From: Mytilus californianus
Lineage: Eukaryota; Mollusca; Bivalvia; Mytilida; Mytilidae
Direction: 5' to 3'
NCBI RefSeq assembly: GCF_021869535.1
Contig: NW_026262668.1
Coordinates: 76,653,558 to 76,717,557 of the forward strand
DNA: 64,000 nt
Positions 12,100 to 23,415 of this stretch are shown one piece after another. Made by a program: the position numbers and the translations under genes. Below the pieces are notes generated by a model. That model made no database searches, had not been told where the DNA came from, and saw only the letters and a program-made list of their open reading frames with translations. Position 1 is the stretch's first letter; each line of letters begins with the position of its first letter.

Positions 12100-12880
12100 C
12101 ATATGACCATTGTCTTTGATCTAATTTTATATCTCAGTGACAGCTTAACAATTGTGTAGTTTATTTGCGACGTGAATTTTGCGCAAGATCTTTATGTTCA
12201 TCAGACACGATTTATCCTTCCTTGACCTCATTTTATGATCAAGTCCGTATCTCAGATACTTAAAGCAAAAGTCAATTTAATTTGGTGTATGGAATGATTG
12301 TAAGCTGTACATGTCCGTTAAGCAGGTTTCAGCTGACCTAACCTCAATTGCATGGTTCGTTGCTCAATTTTATGTTTTTGTGGTTTGATCTGTTTCTCAG
12401 ACACTATAAGCAATAGGTCAACTGTATTAGGTGTATAAAATGATGGTAAGTTTTTCATGTCTGTCTGGCAGAGTTCGTGTGATCTCATTTTTTACGAATG
12501 AATGGTCAACGTTAAGATTTTATGATAACATGTACATATGTAAGTACATTCAGATACTATAAGTAATTGGTCAACTATATTTGTTACATTTTCATAGTTC
12601 ATTGGTCACCGTTAAGTCTTCGTGGTAAGATATGTTTTCAGCCACTATAATAGGTTTACTATTGTTGGTTTTAGGAATTATTGTATGGTGTATATGTCTG
12701 TTTGTCAGAGTTCCTCTGAACTTTACCTCATTTTCACGGTTCATTTTGTAAAGTTCAGATTTCATTGAGGTCTGATTCTCAGATACTTTAAAGAAAAAAG
12801 TCCACCATATTTGACGTATGGAATGAAGTTCAGATTTCCGTCATCTACGGTTCATCTGACATTGACTTCATATCCCAATT
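12100..12880 (-). mobile_element. Decayed tandem-repeat element (same family as 30849-31622)
   Basis: Several diverged repeats of roughly 150-180 bp carry, on the opposite strand, words such as GAACCATGAAAATGAGGT, ATAGTATCTGAGA and GGACATGTACA. The same words form the tandem core of the element at 30849-31622. The ends are not preserved. Non-autonomous elements with tandem cores of this length are known in bivalves (pearl/HINE type). Confidence 0.6.
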
Positions 12881-13082
12881 ATTGTCATATTAACCGATTA
12901 TGTCTGTTTGGGTTGCTCACCCAATTTTGTCAATATAACGGAACTATGAACAACTGTCATACAAGTGGAAGGTTTAGTTAGCTATAAAACCAGGTTTAAC
13001 TCACCATTTTCTCCGAAAATGCCTGTACTAAGTCAGAAAAATAGCAGTTGTTCCGTTGATTGATAGCGTTCGATATTGTCAG

Positions 13083-13150
13083 TTTTTATGGACTTCCCCT
13101 TTTTGAATTTGCCTTAGAGTTCGGTATTTTTGTTATACTTTTTAAAACAT
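13083..13150 (+). repeat. Short dispersed repeat fragment
   Basis: GAGTTCGGTATTTTTGTTAT and adjoining sequence match 26340-26425. This is a fragment of a common mussel interspersed repeat. Confidence 0.55.
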
Positions 13151-13177
13151 GGATCATTGACAATGTTAAGTTTATTG

Positions 13178-13676
13178 TGCTTCCTAAAAAATTCCGGAGC
13201 ATAAAGTAGTCGCTTTGTCCGTCCGTCCGTCCGTCCTTTCGTCCGTCCGTCCTTCCGTCCTTTCGTCCGTCCCATTATGGGTATGTAGTTATTCCAGATA
13301 ACTCCTCCTACAGTTTAAATGCTAGGAAGTTTTCACTTTGCTGGCTGTTTGTACATATATTGAAGGTGTGCATGTGGTCAGGGTTTTGATTTATATTAAT
13401 ATTTGCTCTTTTTGGAGATAGTTAAACTTTGTCATTTTTTTGGAGTATTTACTTGCATAAGATGTGCATGGCGATTCCGGATAACTCCTCCTACAGTGAA
13501 CCATAGACCTATGTGCTCCCATGCTCAACTTTGTGTATTTTAAAATAACACTTTGCATCTGCGGGTGCATCATTTTTGTCTCCCAGACACTATAATATCT
13601 CAAAGAAAGTCCTACATTGACTTTTTTATAATACAGTTACTTCAGAGTGGAGTGCGGGGGCATCACTTTGTCTAGT
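13178..13676 (+). mobile_element. Helitron-like non-autonomous element with GTCC microsatellite
   Basis: It begins near TGCTTCCTAAAAAATTCCGG, followed by a (GTCC)n/(GTCCTTTC)n microsatellite at about 13218-13272. Two internal repeats share TTCC(A/G)GATAACTCCTCC and are 189 bp apart. It ends GGGGGCATCACTTTGTCTAG followed by T. The architecture (simple repeat, tandem core, CTAG|T end) parallels 26714-28410. No coding capacity. Confidence 0.55.
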
Positions 13677-14585
13677 TTTGTTTTGCATCAAGTAACAATT
13701 TTAAAACCTAACTGAAATCCAGGACGACACACACACAAAAAAAACACATCTATAATAAAGAAAACAAATCATACAGCATGACGCCATTTTTTAACATCCA
13801 AATATTTTTGTTCAATAATTTCAAATATCAAACTACAAATCAGCATAACATGAACTATTTCGAATCAAATACCGAATACGGACAAAATGTGACTATAAAA
13901 TTCAAATGCGGCTTTAAGTATTTGTTTTCTGAGTTTCAATAGATTTTCTGAAATGATTTTTTTGTACTTTTGTTGATTTTGTTATTTTTTTTTTATACTT
14001 CGAACCATTCAAAACTTTACAAGCGTGAAACAAGGAAAACAGACTGTTACAAGAAAACACTCAGGTGACTGCGTTGGCTTTTATCGGTAGTTTGATCGAT
14101 CAGTTTACCTTGAATATAAATTTAAAAAAAAAGGCTATAGTTTAGTCAGGAATATACATATTGAAATTGTGGTGACTTAAATGCAACGATAACTCAACCC
14201 ACTTACATCAACTTTAATAGCATTCTAGAATGTTTGGTAAAATATTTTGAAGCACATTAAATAATAAAAATGCCAATGATTACTCATTTGTATTATTTTC
14301 AATTTTACCACAATAAAATTAATGTAAACGAAATATGAATCAAAGGAGATGTGAGAGTAAACATCAAAGAGAAAGCAAAAGCACATTTGAACTAACCGAA
14401 AGACGTCTAGATAAACTCATATACCACAACCTGCTAAAAAAAATTCAACAAACAAATTCTTGAGTTTTGGGTTTCTTTTTTACAATCATATACTGTAGAG
14501 ACAGGACAACATGGTTTTTACTAAAACAGGTGTAAGTCTTTTGAAAGATCATTTCGTTCACCAAAAAGCTTCTTTTTATTATCAG
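13677..14585. other. No gene seen
   Basis: AT-rich intergenic or intronic sequence. The last 30 bases form a pyrimidine-rich tract ending TTATCAG upstream of the candidate exon. Confidence 0.45.
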
Positions 14586-14741
14586 ATATTATATCAAATT
14601 TGACGAGTATTATATAAAATTTGCCGACGTACCAAAGTTTGATGCATTAGACATGGACGTCATCTGTAATACAACACTGGTGTCAAGCAATGAGACAAAG
14701 CGTAGTAACAAAGGACCACTTTTTGTGAACTGCTCGAAAAA
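14586..14741 (+). CDS. Candidate internal exon, copy 2 (unrecognised)
   Basis: Follows TTTTTATTATCAG and ends at the donor AA|GTAAGT. The frame beginning at 14587 gives about 51 codons, including FADVPKFDALDMDVICNTTL and ending near FVNCSKK. It shares the cysteines, the NTT sequon and the donor with 2229-2371; a second sequon (NET) is unique to this copy. A secreted glycoprotein exon would fit, but no family is recognised and the downstream duplicated block shows decay. It could be a dead gene fragment. Confidence 0.35.
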
Positions 14742-15856
14742 GTAAGTATACTACAAAGTTATAATACCAATTAGTTACTATGAATATAGTAGGTTTCTGA
14801 ACACACAAAATATAAGCATGAAACAAAAAGTGTTGATAGTCACTCGATTTTCTCGGTGAACAAATGAACCACAGAGTAAATTGAACAGAAAAAAATAACT
14901 CTTACACTTGAAATGTTGTTAAATTAGAATCAATAGTTCATTATAAAACTTTTTATTTTAAATGTGACAGCTAAGTCGTATTTATTTATGGTGTAGATGT
15001 GCGTTTTTTTTTTATCGTAAATATAAAACAAAATATTTAATTTTCAACAATAATGTACGTAAATATGATTACAGAATCTATAAATCTATATTTGACAACT
15101 GTCTTTCTAAACAACAAATCACAAAGTAATTTTAAAATGAACAGGGTGTAGTAACATACGAATAATAATTAGGTGGGAGAAGTTCAATATAATGAACGAA
15201 AATCCTAACAATTTGATGATTTTTCAGTTATACAAATATCATACCTGCATTTTAATTTAAATCAAAGACGTTAGTCAGAAATAAAAACGCAATTGAAAGG
15301 AAACAATAGAGGGTCAACATCAAGGACAGTTATCAATACAGAAAGAAATTTGATCTTGTTATACAGAAGCTTTATACATGTGACAGTAAAGGATCACATC
15401 TGCAGTAAGAGGTACACTCTCTCTTCCTATTGCAATAACTATTACAGGATGATTTATCTATATTTCAAATGGGTCCTTCCAGCAATGTCTACTTAGGACA
15501 GTAACTTCATGACCCGTGATCAGCATCTTATCAGTATCACGTTAATTGTCACAATTTACCATTAGGGCACGAGACTTTGGGGCCAGAGGTTTAAATTTGG
15601 ACGCATATCTGCTTTCCAGGGAATGCGTTTCACAACCAGGACATCCACATCGGATACCCGGATTTGACCATGCAAATCATATTATCTGCAGTCAAAGCAT
15701 CCCTCGTAGCAGACATGTACTTTTGAAATTGAATGTATTAACAAGATGAACTAAGCCATGATTAACCTATATCTTGTACTTCATGTATGTTACACACGAT
15801 GTTGACAAACAATTAACGCACCAAAAATGCAGTTTCTGCTTTTTTATAACTAGTAT

Positions 15857-16210
15857 ACTTTTTTCATATTACCGACTTTTGACTCCTGATTATATAATTT
15901 TTCGACAGGTTACCTAATCTGTGGTTGGACATCCTGGTACTCTGTCAAGTAAGAGCAACCAAAAGAAGTAAAATCAAACATAAAATCTGTGCACTTTTGG
16001 TGGAAAGTTTACTATTTTCCGATTATTTTGTCGTATAATGAAAACATATAACAGTTTATTTCCCCCCAAAATTGTACCGATTAAAAGCTTGATTTTACTT
16101 CTTTACGTTGCTCTTGGTTAACCGAATAACAGGATGTCCTACCAGAGAGAAGGTAACCTGCCGAAAAAATATAAACTCTGGAGTCAAAAGTAGGTAATAT
16201 GAAAATAGTC
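15857..16210. mobile_element. ~350-bp TIR element (MITE), empty site in paralogue
   Basis: The left arm from ACTTTTTTCATATTACCGAC and the right arm ending GGTAATATGAAAATAGT are inverted repeats over roughly 120 bases (shared words: CGACAGGTTACC, GGACATCCTG, AAGAAGTAAAATCAA). Flanks read TAT on both sides. In the paralogous block at about 3431-3448, ATAACTAG runs directly into TTGGAT with no insertion. Confidence 0.75.
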
Positions 16211-16325
16211 TATTGGATACTTTGTAGACAAAATTATATTTTGAATACAAAAAACTGTAATGCAAAACTTAAAAAAACTGGTCTCTTAGCCAGCTACGAT
16301 TCAAGTATTAGTAAGGTTGAAACTC

Positions 16326-17589
16326 CATGGCCGTAACTACTGATGAGGCAGACGAGGCAATTTTGCCTCGTCTGAATTTCTGGCAAAAAAAAATAACAAG
16401 AAGAAAAAAATAAGAAAATGGAGAAAGCTAGGCATGCAAGGGTAGAAAACATTCTTGGATTTTCATATCAAGAATTAAGTAATGTATACTTCGAATAATA
16501 ATTAATGTTGCCGTGCAGCTTTTGTACTACATTAGGTATCGAAGTCTCTGCCTGATTAACATCGCCAGTAAACTTGCATTTGGTTCTGCAATTATTTATT
16601 TCTTGGGAAAATGATAATGGATTTTTTTCCACATTATCAGTACTACTAGTGCGCAAAGTAAATCATAATTTAAATAATTCGAATTCTTCAAATCCTAGGT
16701 CAATATTATTTAAGAAGCATTCACAGCTCACGCAGGATTATCAAACACCCCACAATTTGTATACCTTTCTCTTTCAAATAAAATGATTTGACGCATTTTC
16801 AAATGTTTTGCTACTTGTAAACCAGGCTGCTATTCGAAAACAAAACGTGTATTTCGGATGGATGGAGGATTTGTTTAGGTTAACACCAATTGGGCTTTAT
16901 TTCGGCTATATAATGGAGGACAGGTTATGTGATCATTCCATTCGAATGTTAAATGGACAGGACAAGACCTTGGCAGACTTACGATTTGATACCTTGTTAC
17001 TATGAATTTTCATGAAGTATTGTGGGGGGAATCAGTCCGGGCTTGGGAAAAAAGACGGTCGCACAATTAAACATGGTAAAAGTGGCTCGAGTGTATTAAA
17101 TTTGTAAAATTATTGATTCGGGTGTTATGCATTTATAAAATTAGCAAAATAAATTGATTATTCAATTTCAAGAAATAAGTCAAACGATGGATCATAGTTG
17201 CACAAGAAAGGTCGAACTAGCATTCACTGACAGTGACTAAGTTCCACTCTTTGGCTTTATTAAAGTGTTATTGAAAATTTGTGTTATTTTTAATGAAGCG
17301 TTGACCACACAAACTTGTTCTGATTTTTCTACAATCAAACATGTACCCTACTGTAAATGGATATATGTTTGATGGTACAAAATTCGAGGCAAGTATCTAT
17401 CAGTCGTCTCTGCCCAGCCTAATGCAGTTCTTCATACGGTAAATATGAATCGAAAACGGTAAATAAGGTACAAAAACGATGTGTAACAAGATATATTTCG
17501 ACCCCCTGGTCCCCCAAATTAACTAGGGGCCTCAGTCGGCGGCCCAAAACCCCTGCCTCGTCTGTTTCAGAGATCAAGTTACGGCCCTG
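16326..17589. mobile_element. 1.26-kb hAT-like non-autonomous element
   Basis: The left end is CATGGCCGTAACTACTGATG, followed by GAGGCAGACGAGGC. The right end is the inverse, with GCCTCGTCTG and AGTTACGGCCCTG. AACTC flanks both sides (16321-16325 and 17590-17594). The CAGGGCCGTAACT terminus and the subterminal GAGGC palindrome suggest hAT; hAT normally makes 8-bp duplications, and only five bases match here. Internal open frames (16574-16786, 16808-17005) show no transposase motif. Confidence 0.6.
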
Positions 17590-18139
17590 AACTCTATACC
17601 AGGGTTAATTGGATATATCGTATATAGATTTTACAATTCCTGAACATTAACTGCCGAGCGGTAAAATTGCACTCTTACCACCCCTACCAGTTTTGTAATA
17701 GTAGATGTCCAGTGGTGGGATAAGAATAAAAAATCAAGCATAGGGAGACGAAACTATTGCAAAACAAATTTCCTTTCAATATGAGATTGAACTCATTGTG
17801 ACGTTTAGGAAATAGGCGTAGCTTTTGCGCTGTTTTTTGAAAAGAACGCAAGAATAATGGCATTTATATCGTTTTCGATTTCCGGACAAATTTCCGGATT
17901 TATATATATCAGCAACTGCATATATATAACACATCGCATTTTGGTATGAATTTAGTTAACATTTCAAGAGTTTTCAGATTCTGTCTGGTTCAAATATTTA
18001 TACCACCATCTTTTTTTTAATATTGAATTACCGACAATTTCGTACCCAATTAAACATTTTACCTATATCTTTATATCTATGGTGGTCTTTAAAATCAGAT
18101 GTAGATTATGGCATGGTATTGGTTGCAAAAATTTGATAT

Positions 18140-18400
18140 TTTTTATTTAAATGCAATATTTCTTATTTAATTGGTATATTTCTTCATTTAAATGCAATAT
18201 TTTTTTTATTTGAATGGTATATTTTTTCATTAAAATGCAAATTTTTTTATTCAAATGGTATAATTTTTCATTCAAATGGTATAATTTTTCATTCAAATGG
18301 TATAATTTTCATTCAAATGCAATAGTTTTTATTCAATTGGTATAAAATGTCATTTGAATGCAATATTTTCTATTCAATTGGTATAGTAGTTTTTTATTTA
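18140..18400. repeat. 21-bp minisatellite, left arm
   Basis: Repeats alternate ATTCAAATGGTATAA and ATTCAAATGCAATA separated by T-rich spacers. It is the inverse of the array at 22545-23205 but only about 40 percent as long. Confidence 0.8.
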
Positions 18401-18727
18401 TATGCAATAATTGCATTATGGGAAATTCTTTGACGTCATAAGGTCAAATTTGCAACAACGTTTGTGATTGGTCGGAAATTGTTTGGATTTCTCCCCTTTC
18501 TTTCTAAACATGGGTGACCAAGAATTAAAAAAACGCGTCAGAATATCTCCCCTCTAACTAAATACTAAATCTAACGTTCGTGCGAGTCCTGCACTGGCTG
18601 TTAAAATCTTGTGGTCATAACTAATATTTCTATTGCAAAATTTCGATGGTCAAAACGTTCGGTCCACTTTCAAAAACCGTTTCATTGTATATGGATTTAT
18701 ATGCAAGTATATCGGTTTTTTTTAAAT

Positions 18728-18928
18728 ATATTAGACACCGTTGGTTTTCCCGTTTGAATGGTTTTACACTACTAATTTTTTGGGAGCCCTTTATAGCTTG
18801 CTGTTCGGTTTGAGCCAAGGCTCCGTGTTGAAGACCGTACGTTGACCTTTAATGGTTTACATTTACAAATTATGACTTGGATGGAGAGTTGTCTCATCGG
18901 CACTCATATCACATCTTCTTATATCTAT
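18728..18928 (+). mobile_element. Penelope-like 3' UTR fragment, second subfamily
   Basis: From GACACCGTTGGTTTTCCCG to CATATCACATCTTCTTATAT it closely follows 5348-5540, including TAGCTTGCTGTTCGG. It lies inside the foldback element interior. Confidence 0.8.
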
Positions 18929-18989
18929 ATACAACGTAAACCAGACGTTTCTCAGACTGTTTTTCTTTTTTTAATAAATCCTTTTGCCG

Positions 18990-19561
18990 CGCGTTGTGTA
19001 CTGATTGATAACTCAGTCTGGGAGAACAAGATTTATTTCAGTACCAGTTGTAAATAGGTTTGAGCAAACTTCCAGTAATTGCAAATACTCTTATGTCGGT
19101 GCTTTGTGTCTATTGTCTTAATGTTAGTTTTCTGTGTGTCTCGTACCGATCTTTTGAGTTAATTTGCTGATTTGTGCAGGTTGTTATTTTATTGTACTGT
19201 TACAACCGCTGTCCAGATAAGGGGGAGGATTGGGATCCCGCTAACATGTTAAACCCCGCCACATTCTGTATGTATGTGCTTGTCCCAAGTCAGGAGCCTG
19301 TAATTCAGTGGTTGCCTTTTGTTGCTTTGTTATACATATTTGTGTTTCGTTCATTTTTTTGTACATTAATTTGGCCGTTAGTTTTCTCGATTGAATTGTT
19401 TTACATTTTTGATTTCGGGGCCTTTTATAGCTGACTATGCGGTGTAGGCTTTGCTTATTGTCGAAGGCCGTACGGTGACTTATAGCTGTTGATTTCTGTG
19501 TCATTTGATCTCTTGTGGAGAGTTGTCTCATTTGCAATCATACCACATCTTCGTTTTTATA
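18990..19561 (+). mobile_element. Penelope-like 3' UTR fragment
   Basis: Contains TGTACTGATTGATAACTCAG, GTCCAGATAAGGGGGAGGAT, CAAGTCAGGAGCCTGTAATT and ends CATACCACATCTTCGTTTTT. Open frames on either strand here are shadows of this repeat. Confidence 0.8.
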
Positions 19562-19970
19562 TCCACCCTGCCATATTCTTTATTTGCCTGTCCCAGGGAT
19601 GGAGCCTGTAGTTGTAGTGGTTGTCGTTGGTCCTGTCTCGACTCATATTTGATATTTTGTAAATTGTTTTGTTATGTATAATTAGGCTGTTAGTTTTTCG
19701 TTTGAATTGTTCACCACTTTTCATGTCGGGCCTTTTATAGACGACTTTACAGTATCAGGTTTTTGTCATTGTTGAAGGCCTTACGATTGTCTACAAAAAG
19801 CATTTGTCTACAGAGCTTATGTTTGTAGTATTTCATGTAACCCGACTTAAAATAGATTTTTCTTATCTTATCTTATTTTATCTATAATTGCTTACATCCA
19901 CTTCATATTTGAACTCCGGTGGATAGTTGCCTTATTAGCAATCATATTCCATCTCTTCATTTTTATATTA
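19562..19970 (+). mobile_element. Penelope-like 3' UTR fragment with small insertion
   Basis: Runs from CCCTGCCATATTCTTTATTTG to ATTCCATCTCTTCATTTTTA. About 90 bases near 19793-19882, ending in a (TTATC)n-like tail, interrupt the usual GTCTATAATTGCTTACATCC. This suggests a secondary SINE-like insertion. It abuts the previous copy head to tail. Confidence 0.7.
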
Positions 19971-19997
19971 TATATGTGACTTCTAAACTCGTGTTTT

Positions 19998-20060
19998 CCT
20001 GAACAAGCATGAAATAATTTTCACTGGGCGTTAAAATTAGCAACAAACAATCAATCAATT
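19998..20060 (+). mobile_element. SINE-like 3' tail
   Basis: Matches 10750-10817 (GAACAAGCATGAAATAAT, CACTGGGCGTTAAA, CAATCAATCAAT). Confidence 0.5.
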
Positions 20061-21263
20061 TAAACTTGTGTTAAATAAGAGGAAAACCATTTGATATTTA
20101 TTTATTTGTTGGGGGACAGAAGGATTTCATATATGAATATGGTTGCCTGGTAAGAGCTGAAAAAATAAGCATGATTAGCGACAGATTGAAATGAATAATA
20201 ATGCCCTCTCTTCCCTTCCCCATCCTTTATCTATAAATTTAAACTGACCACCACGGAATAGCCCAATAGTGTTGACAGTAGCGTTAAACACCCATCAATC
20301 AAAATCCCTTCCCTAGAATATCAAATAATCGTCCCTTAACTGTTATTGTCCGTGTAGTTCTTATATTTATCCAGCTTATCGTCCTACAGGGATGTCCTAC
20401 TAAGGCTGTCATACCATAAAAACGTTTATAAAACAGCTCACATTCTAATATATCTGCATTCATAAATTTATTAATTTCATTTAGACTAAACGACGCCCAT
20501 GTCCTTGTTTATGTGCCTCTGTCGTCAACCTATCAAAAAAGAAGAAGTGGAAGAGAGCCAGAAGATCTTCCCAATGCAAAAAAAAACAGAAATGGACTTC
20601 TTCTGGCTCATTTCCGAGAACAAAAAAAAAACGCGCCCCATTGATATGTTTTAAAAACGTCTAGCCCCTACCCTTTTTTCCAAAAAATGGCATTATTAAA
20701 TATATAAACATATATATAATCATCAAAATTAAAATGCTATTGTATTTTTATAAGACCTACTTTATTACATGACCTGGGACTAATGACATCTATTTATAAG
20801 TCCTAGCATACATTAATTATTATAATATGAATATGTTTCTTGTTTAAATAACCACATATGATGCTATGCATGAGTCACCATTTATCAGGACATGAATTGG
20901 GTTTACATAGAGAGGATAAGGGACGACTTCAGAAAATCAATGAAGGATAAAAAACTTAATTCAAATAGTTTTTTTTTTTTGGGGGGGGGGGGGGGGGTCA
21001 ATATTGATGCAAGTTTTGTTTAATTAACATCGATTTTATATATATCCTTATTGGTCAATCAATTTTTCCCAAATTAAGTTAAGAAGGGGGGGGGGGGGGG
21101 GTTGGGTAGGGGGGGCAGTGAAAAAAACTATATGAATTAATATTTTTTTTTTATCCTACATTGAACTTTTGATGTCGTCCCTAATGTGCAAAAAAATAAA
21201 TAGATAAGGGGCGGGACCAAACCTATAGATAACATAATAAAGAAATGATGAAATATACAGAAT
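20061..21263. other. No gene seen; two long poly-G tracts
   Basis: Poly-T/poly-G at about 20970-20998 and poly-G at about 21086-21118. An imperfect inverted pair around 20555-20615 (GAGCCAGAAG / CTTCTTCTGGCTC) is visible. Otherwise AT-rich. Confidence 0.5.
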
Positions 21264-21325
21264 ACGTTGATTGACTTTTGGTTGCCTTATGTCCAGTGGC
21301 AAATATGTCACGCATGTTTAGGACA
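21264..21325 (-). mobile_element. SINE-like 3' tail
   Basis: Reverse complement of the tail at 10750: GTTGATTGACTTTTGGTTGC, then TCCAGTGGCAAATATGTCA and GCATGTTTAGGAC. Confidence 0.5.
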
Positions 21326-21423
21326 AATATAATAGAGATCAAAGGATAAAGAATAGAGTGAAATGGTAAAAACTAAAAGATATAGAATTATAGAAACGAT
21401 CTTTGATCTGAAACCCCTACCCT

Positions 21424-21509
21424 CACACACACACACACACACACCATAACCATTACTGCCAATACTCGCATATATACATCTCTATACAAATATCTAAATT
21501 TGAACCTAC

Positions 21510-21542
<33 letters not shown>

Positions 21543-21577
21543 TAGACACCGAGGTTTTGGATCCGCCCCTGTTAAAT
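21424..21577. repeat. (AC)n microsatellite, long poly-C and GGATCCGCC end
   Basis: An (AC)n run at about 21424-21443 is followed by poly-C at about 21511-21541 and then TTGGATCCGCCCCTGTTA, the right end of the short TIR element seen at 10391-10567. The left end is missing or altered. Confidence 0.6.
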
Positions 21578-22349
21578 GTATCTAATTATATACATTTTGT
21601 ACGGGTCTAGATAATAGCTAAACGTACAATCATATAATTTGTTGGATACCTAATTATATTATATAATGTATGTGTGGGGCTTGAAAAAAATCTATTTAAG
21701 GGATTCGGAGACGAGAACAGTAAAAAAAAGCTCAGCAACGAATCCTAAATGTAAAATGATTTGCAGCATAAGACATGAGAGCACATATTATAGATAGTAT
21801 TAAATATGAAGTTCACGCCTCATATAGTGAAGTCCTATGTCATAGGACTATTGTTGTAACATGGGTTAGTAACTTGTTCCAATTTATCCTGAATTGTCTT
21901 TATTAAAGAATTAGTTCCGGAGTATAACAGCTTATGTCTCTACTTGTGGGTTTCTGGTTCTGCTGTCGTAATTAGGTGATTTTTTTTCTACATGTAGTAA
22001 AAAAGAGGGGGCTTAGTCCAAAAAATTGTAACGTCCTGGGTGCTTTTTATTCTTTTTTCATGTGTGCCTTCCTGCAACGTCTCTGAGGATCAAGAAAAGT
22101 AAAAAATGATATAGCACTAAAGAACGTCATGATTACATGTATCTGGGCTTAGAAGGGGGAGGGGGGCTAGCTATGTATTTGTTTTTATTTCAATGTGTAG
22201 ACTGTAGGAGAGTTTCTTCACAAAAGGTTTTCATTGGAGGTGTTTTTGCAATGCACGCAGGCATCTGTTTCTATCCATGAACAAGTTGTGTGTCAAATTA
22301 ATTATTATTACTTGTCACTCGCATTTTTTGCTCGTCCTGGCCATTATTG
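21578..22349. other. No gene seen
   Basis: Interior of the foldback element. Contains a lone MITE end (TTAGTCCAAAAAATTGTAAC) near 22013 related to 8504. Nothing else supported. Confidence 0.5.
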
Positions 22350-22544
22350 GCATTAACAGCCAGTGCACGAACTCGCAAGAACGCCAAATTTAGTTAGAGG
22401 GGCGATATTCTGACGCGTTTTTTAATTCTTGGTCACTCAAGTTTAGAAAGAAAGAGGAGAAATCCAAACAATTACCGACCAATCACAAACGTTGTTGCAA
22501 ATTTGACCTTATGACGTCAAAGAATTTCCCATAATGCAATTATT

Positions 22545-23205
22545 TCATATAAATAAAAAACTACTATACCAATTGAATAAAAAATATTGCATTCAAATGA
22601 CATTTTATACCAATTGAATAAAAAATATTGCATTCAAATGACATTTTATACCAATTGAATAAAAAATATTGCATTTGAACGAAAATTATACCATTTGAAT
22701 GAAAAATTATACCATTTGAATGAAAAATTATACCATCTGAATGAAAAATTATACTATTTGAATGAAAAATTATATCATCGGAATAAAAAATATTGCATTT
22801 GAAAGAAAATTATACCATTTGAATGAAAAATTATACCATTTGAATGAAAAATTATACCATCTGAATAAAAAATATTGCATTTGAACGAAAATAATACCAT
22901 TTGAATGAAAAATTATACCATTTGAATGAAAAATAATACCATCTGAATAAAAAATTATACCATTTGAATGAAAAATTATACCATCTGAATAAAAAATATT
23001 GCATTTGAACGAAAATTATACCATTTGAATGAAAAATTATACCATTTGAATGAAAAATTATACCATTTGAATGAAAAATAATACCATCTGAATAAAAAAT
23101 ATTGCATTTAAATGAAAAAATATACCATTCAAATAAAAAAATATTGCATTTAAATGAAGATATATACCAATTAAATAAGAAATATTGCATTTAAATGAAA
23201 AATAT
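22545..23205. repeat. 21-bp minisatellite, right arm
   Basis: Roughly 30 copies of the unit AAAAATTATACCATTTGAATG, interspersed with ATTGCATTTGAACG variants. A 112-codon open frame on the minus strand (22852-23190) is a repeat artefact: period 21 is a multiple of three, so the frame stays open. Confidence 0.9.
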
Positions 23206-23237
23206 CAAATTTTTGCAACCAATACCATGCCATAGTA

Positions 23238-23415
23238 GATGTAGATATTGATGATACATGTAATAATCTAACAACATGTACATTTAAATGATCAAATCGA
23301 CAATATACCTATTATCCCTGTAGTCATATCGTTACCGGAAATGTAGATGTCTTTCCAGAAAGAGGTTTAAGTAAAGCAATTCCTTATAAAAGGACAAAAT
23401 TTAATAATCTATAGA
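23238..23415 (+). repeat. Duplicated block, copy 2, right part
   Basis: Continues the paralogy with 4027-4195 after the foldback insertion (TTGATGATACATGTAAT, CAATATACCTAT, GTCATATCGT). Confidence 0.75.

Larger units (their letters stand above)
14600..18106 (+). repeat. Duplicated block, copy 2, left part
   Basis: Colinear with 2262-4035 once insertions at about 15857-16210, 16326-17589 and 18107-23237 are removed. The conserved middle (15470-15720) matches 3050-3300. Sequence identity looks around three quarters by eye, across exon-like and non-coding parts alike. Confidence 0.75.
18107..23237. mobile_element. 5.1-kb foldback element with minisatellite-bearing arms
   Basis: The left arm (18107-18604) and right arm (22350-23237) are inverted copies: TATGGCATGGTATTGGTTGC, a 21-bp minisatellite, TTGCATTATGGGAAATTCTT, and a segment ending CACTGGCTGTTAA. 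GATGTAGAT flanks both sides (18098-18106 and 23238-23246), a 9-bp target duplication. The paralogous block shows the unfilled site at 4027-4035 (GATGTAAAT). No transposase is seen in the 3.7-kb interior, which instead holds retroelement tails. The design recalls Drosophila foldback elements, which also have repeat-filled long TIRs and 9-bp duplications; kinship is inference. Confidence 0.8.

Noticed and set aside
19174..19537. Overlapping 86- and 98-codon frames on opposite strands
   Set aside because: Both lie in the retroelement 3' UTR; other copies of the tail do not keep them open.
22852..23190. 112-codon minus-strand frame rich in FKWYNF
   Set aside because: Translation of the 21-bp minisatellite; in-frame by period length only.
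22545..23205. CRISPR-like array
   Set aside because: Repeats are directly adjacent with a 21-bp period and no unique spacers; eukaryotic minisatellite.
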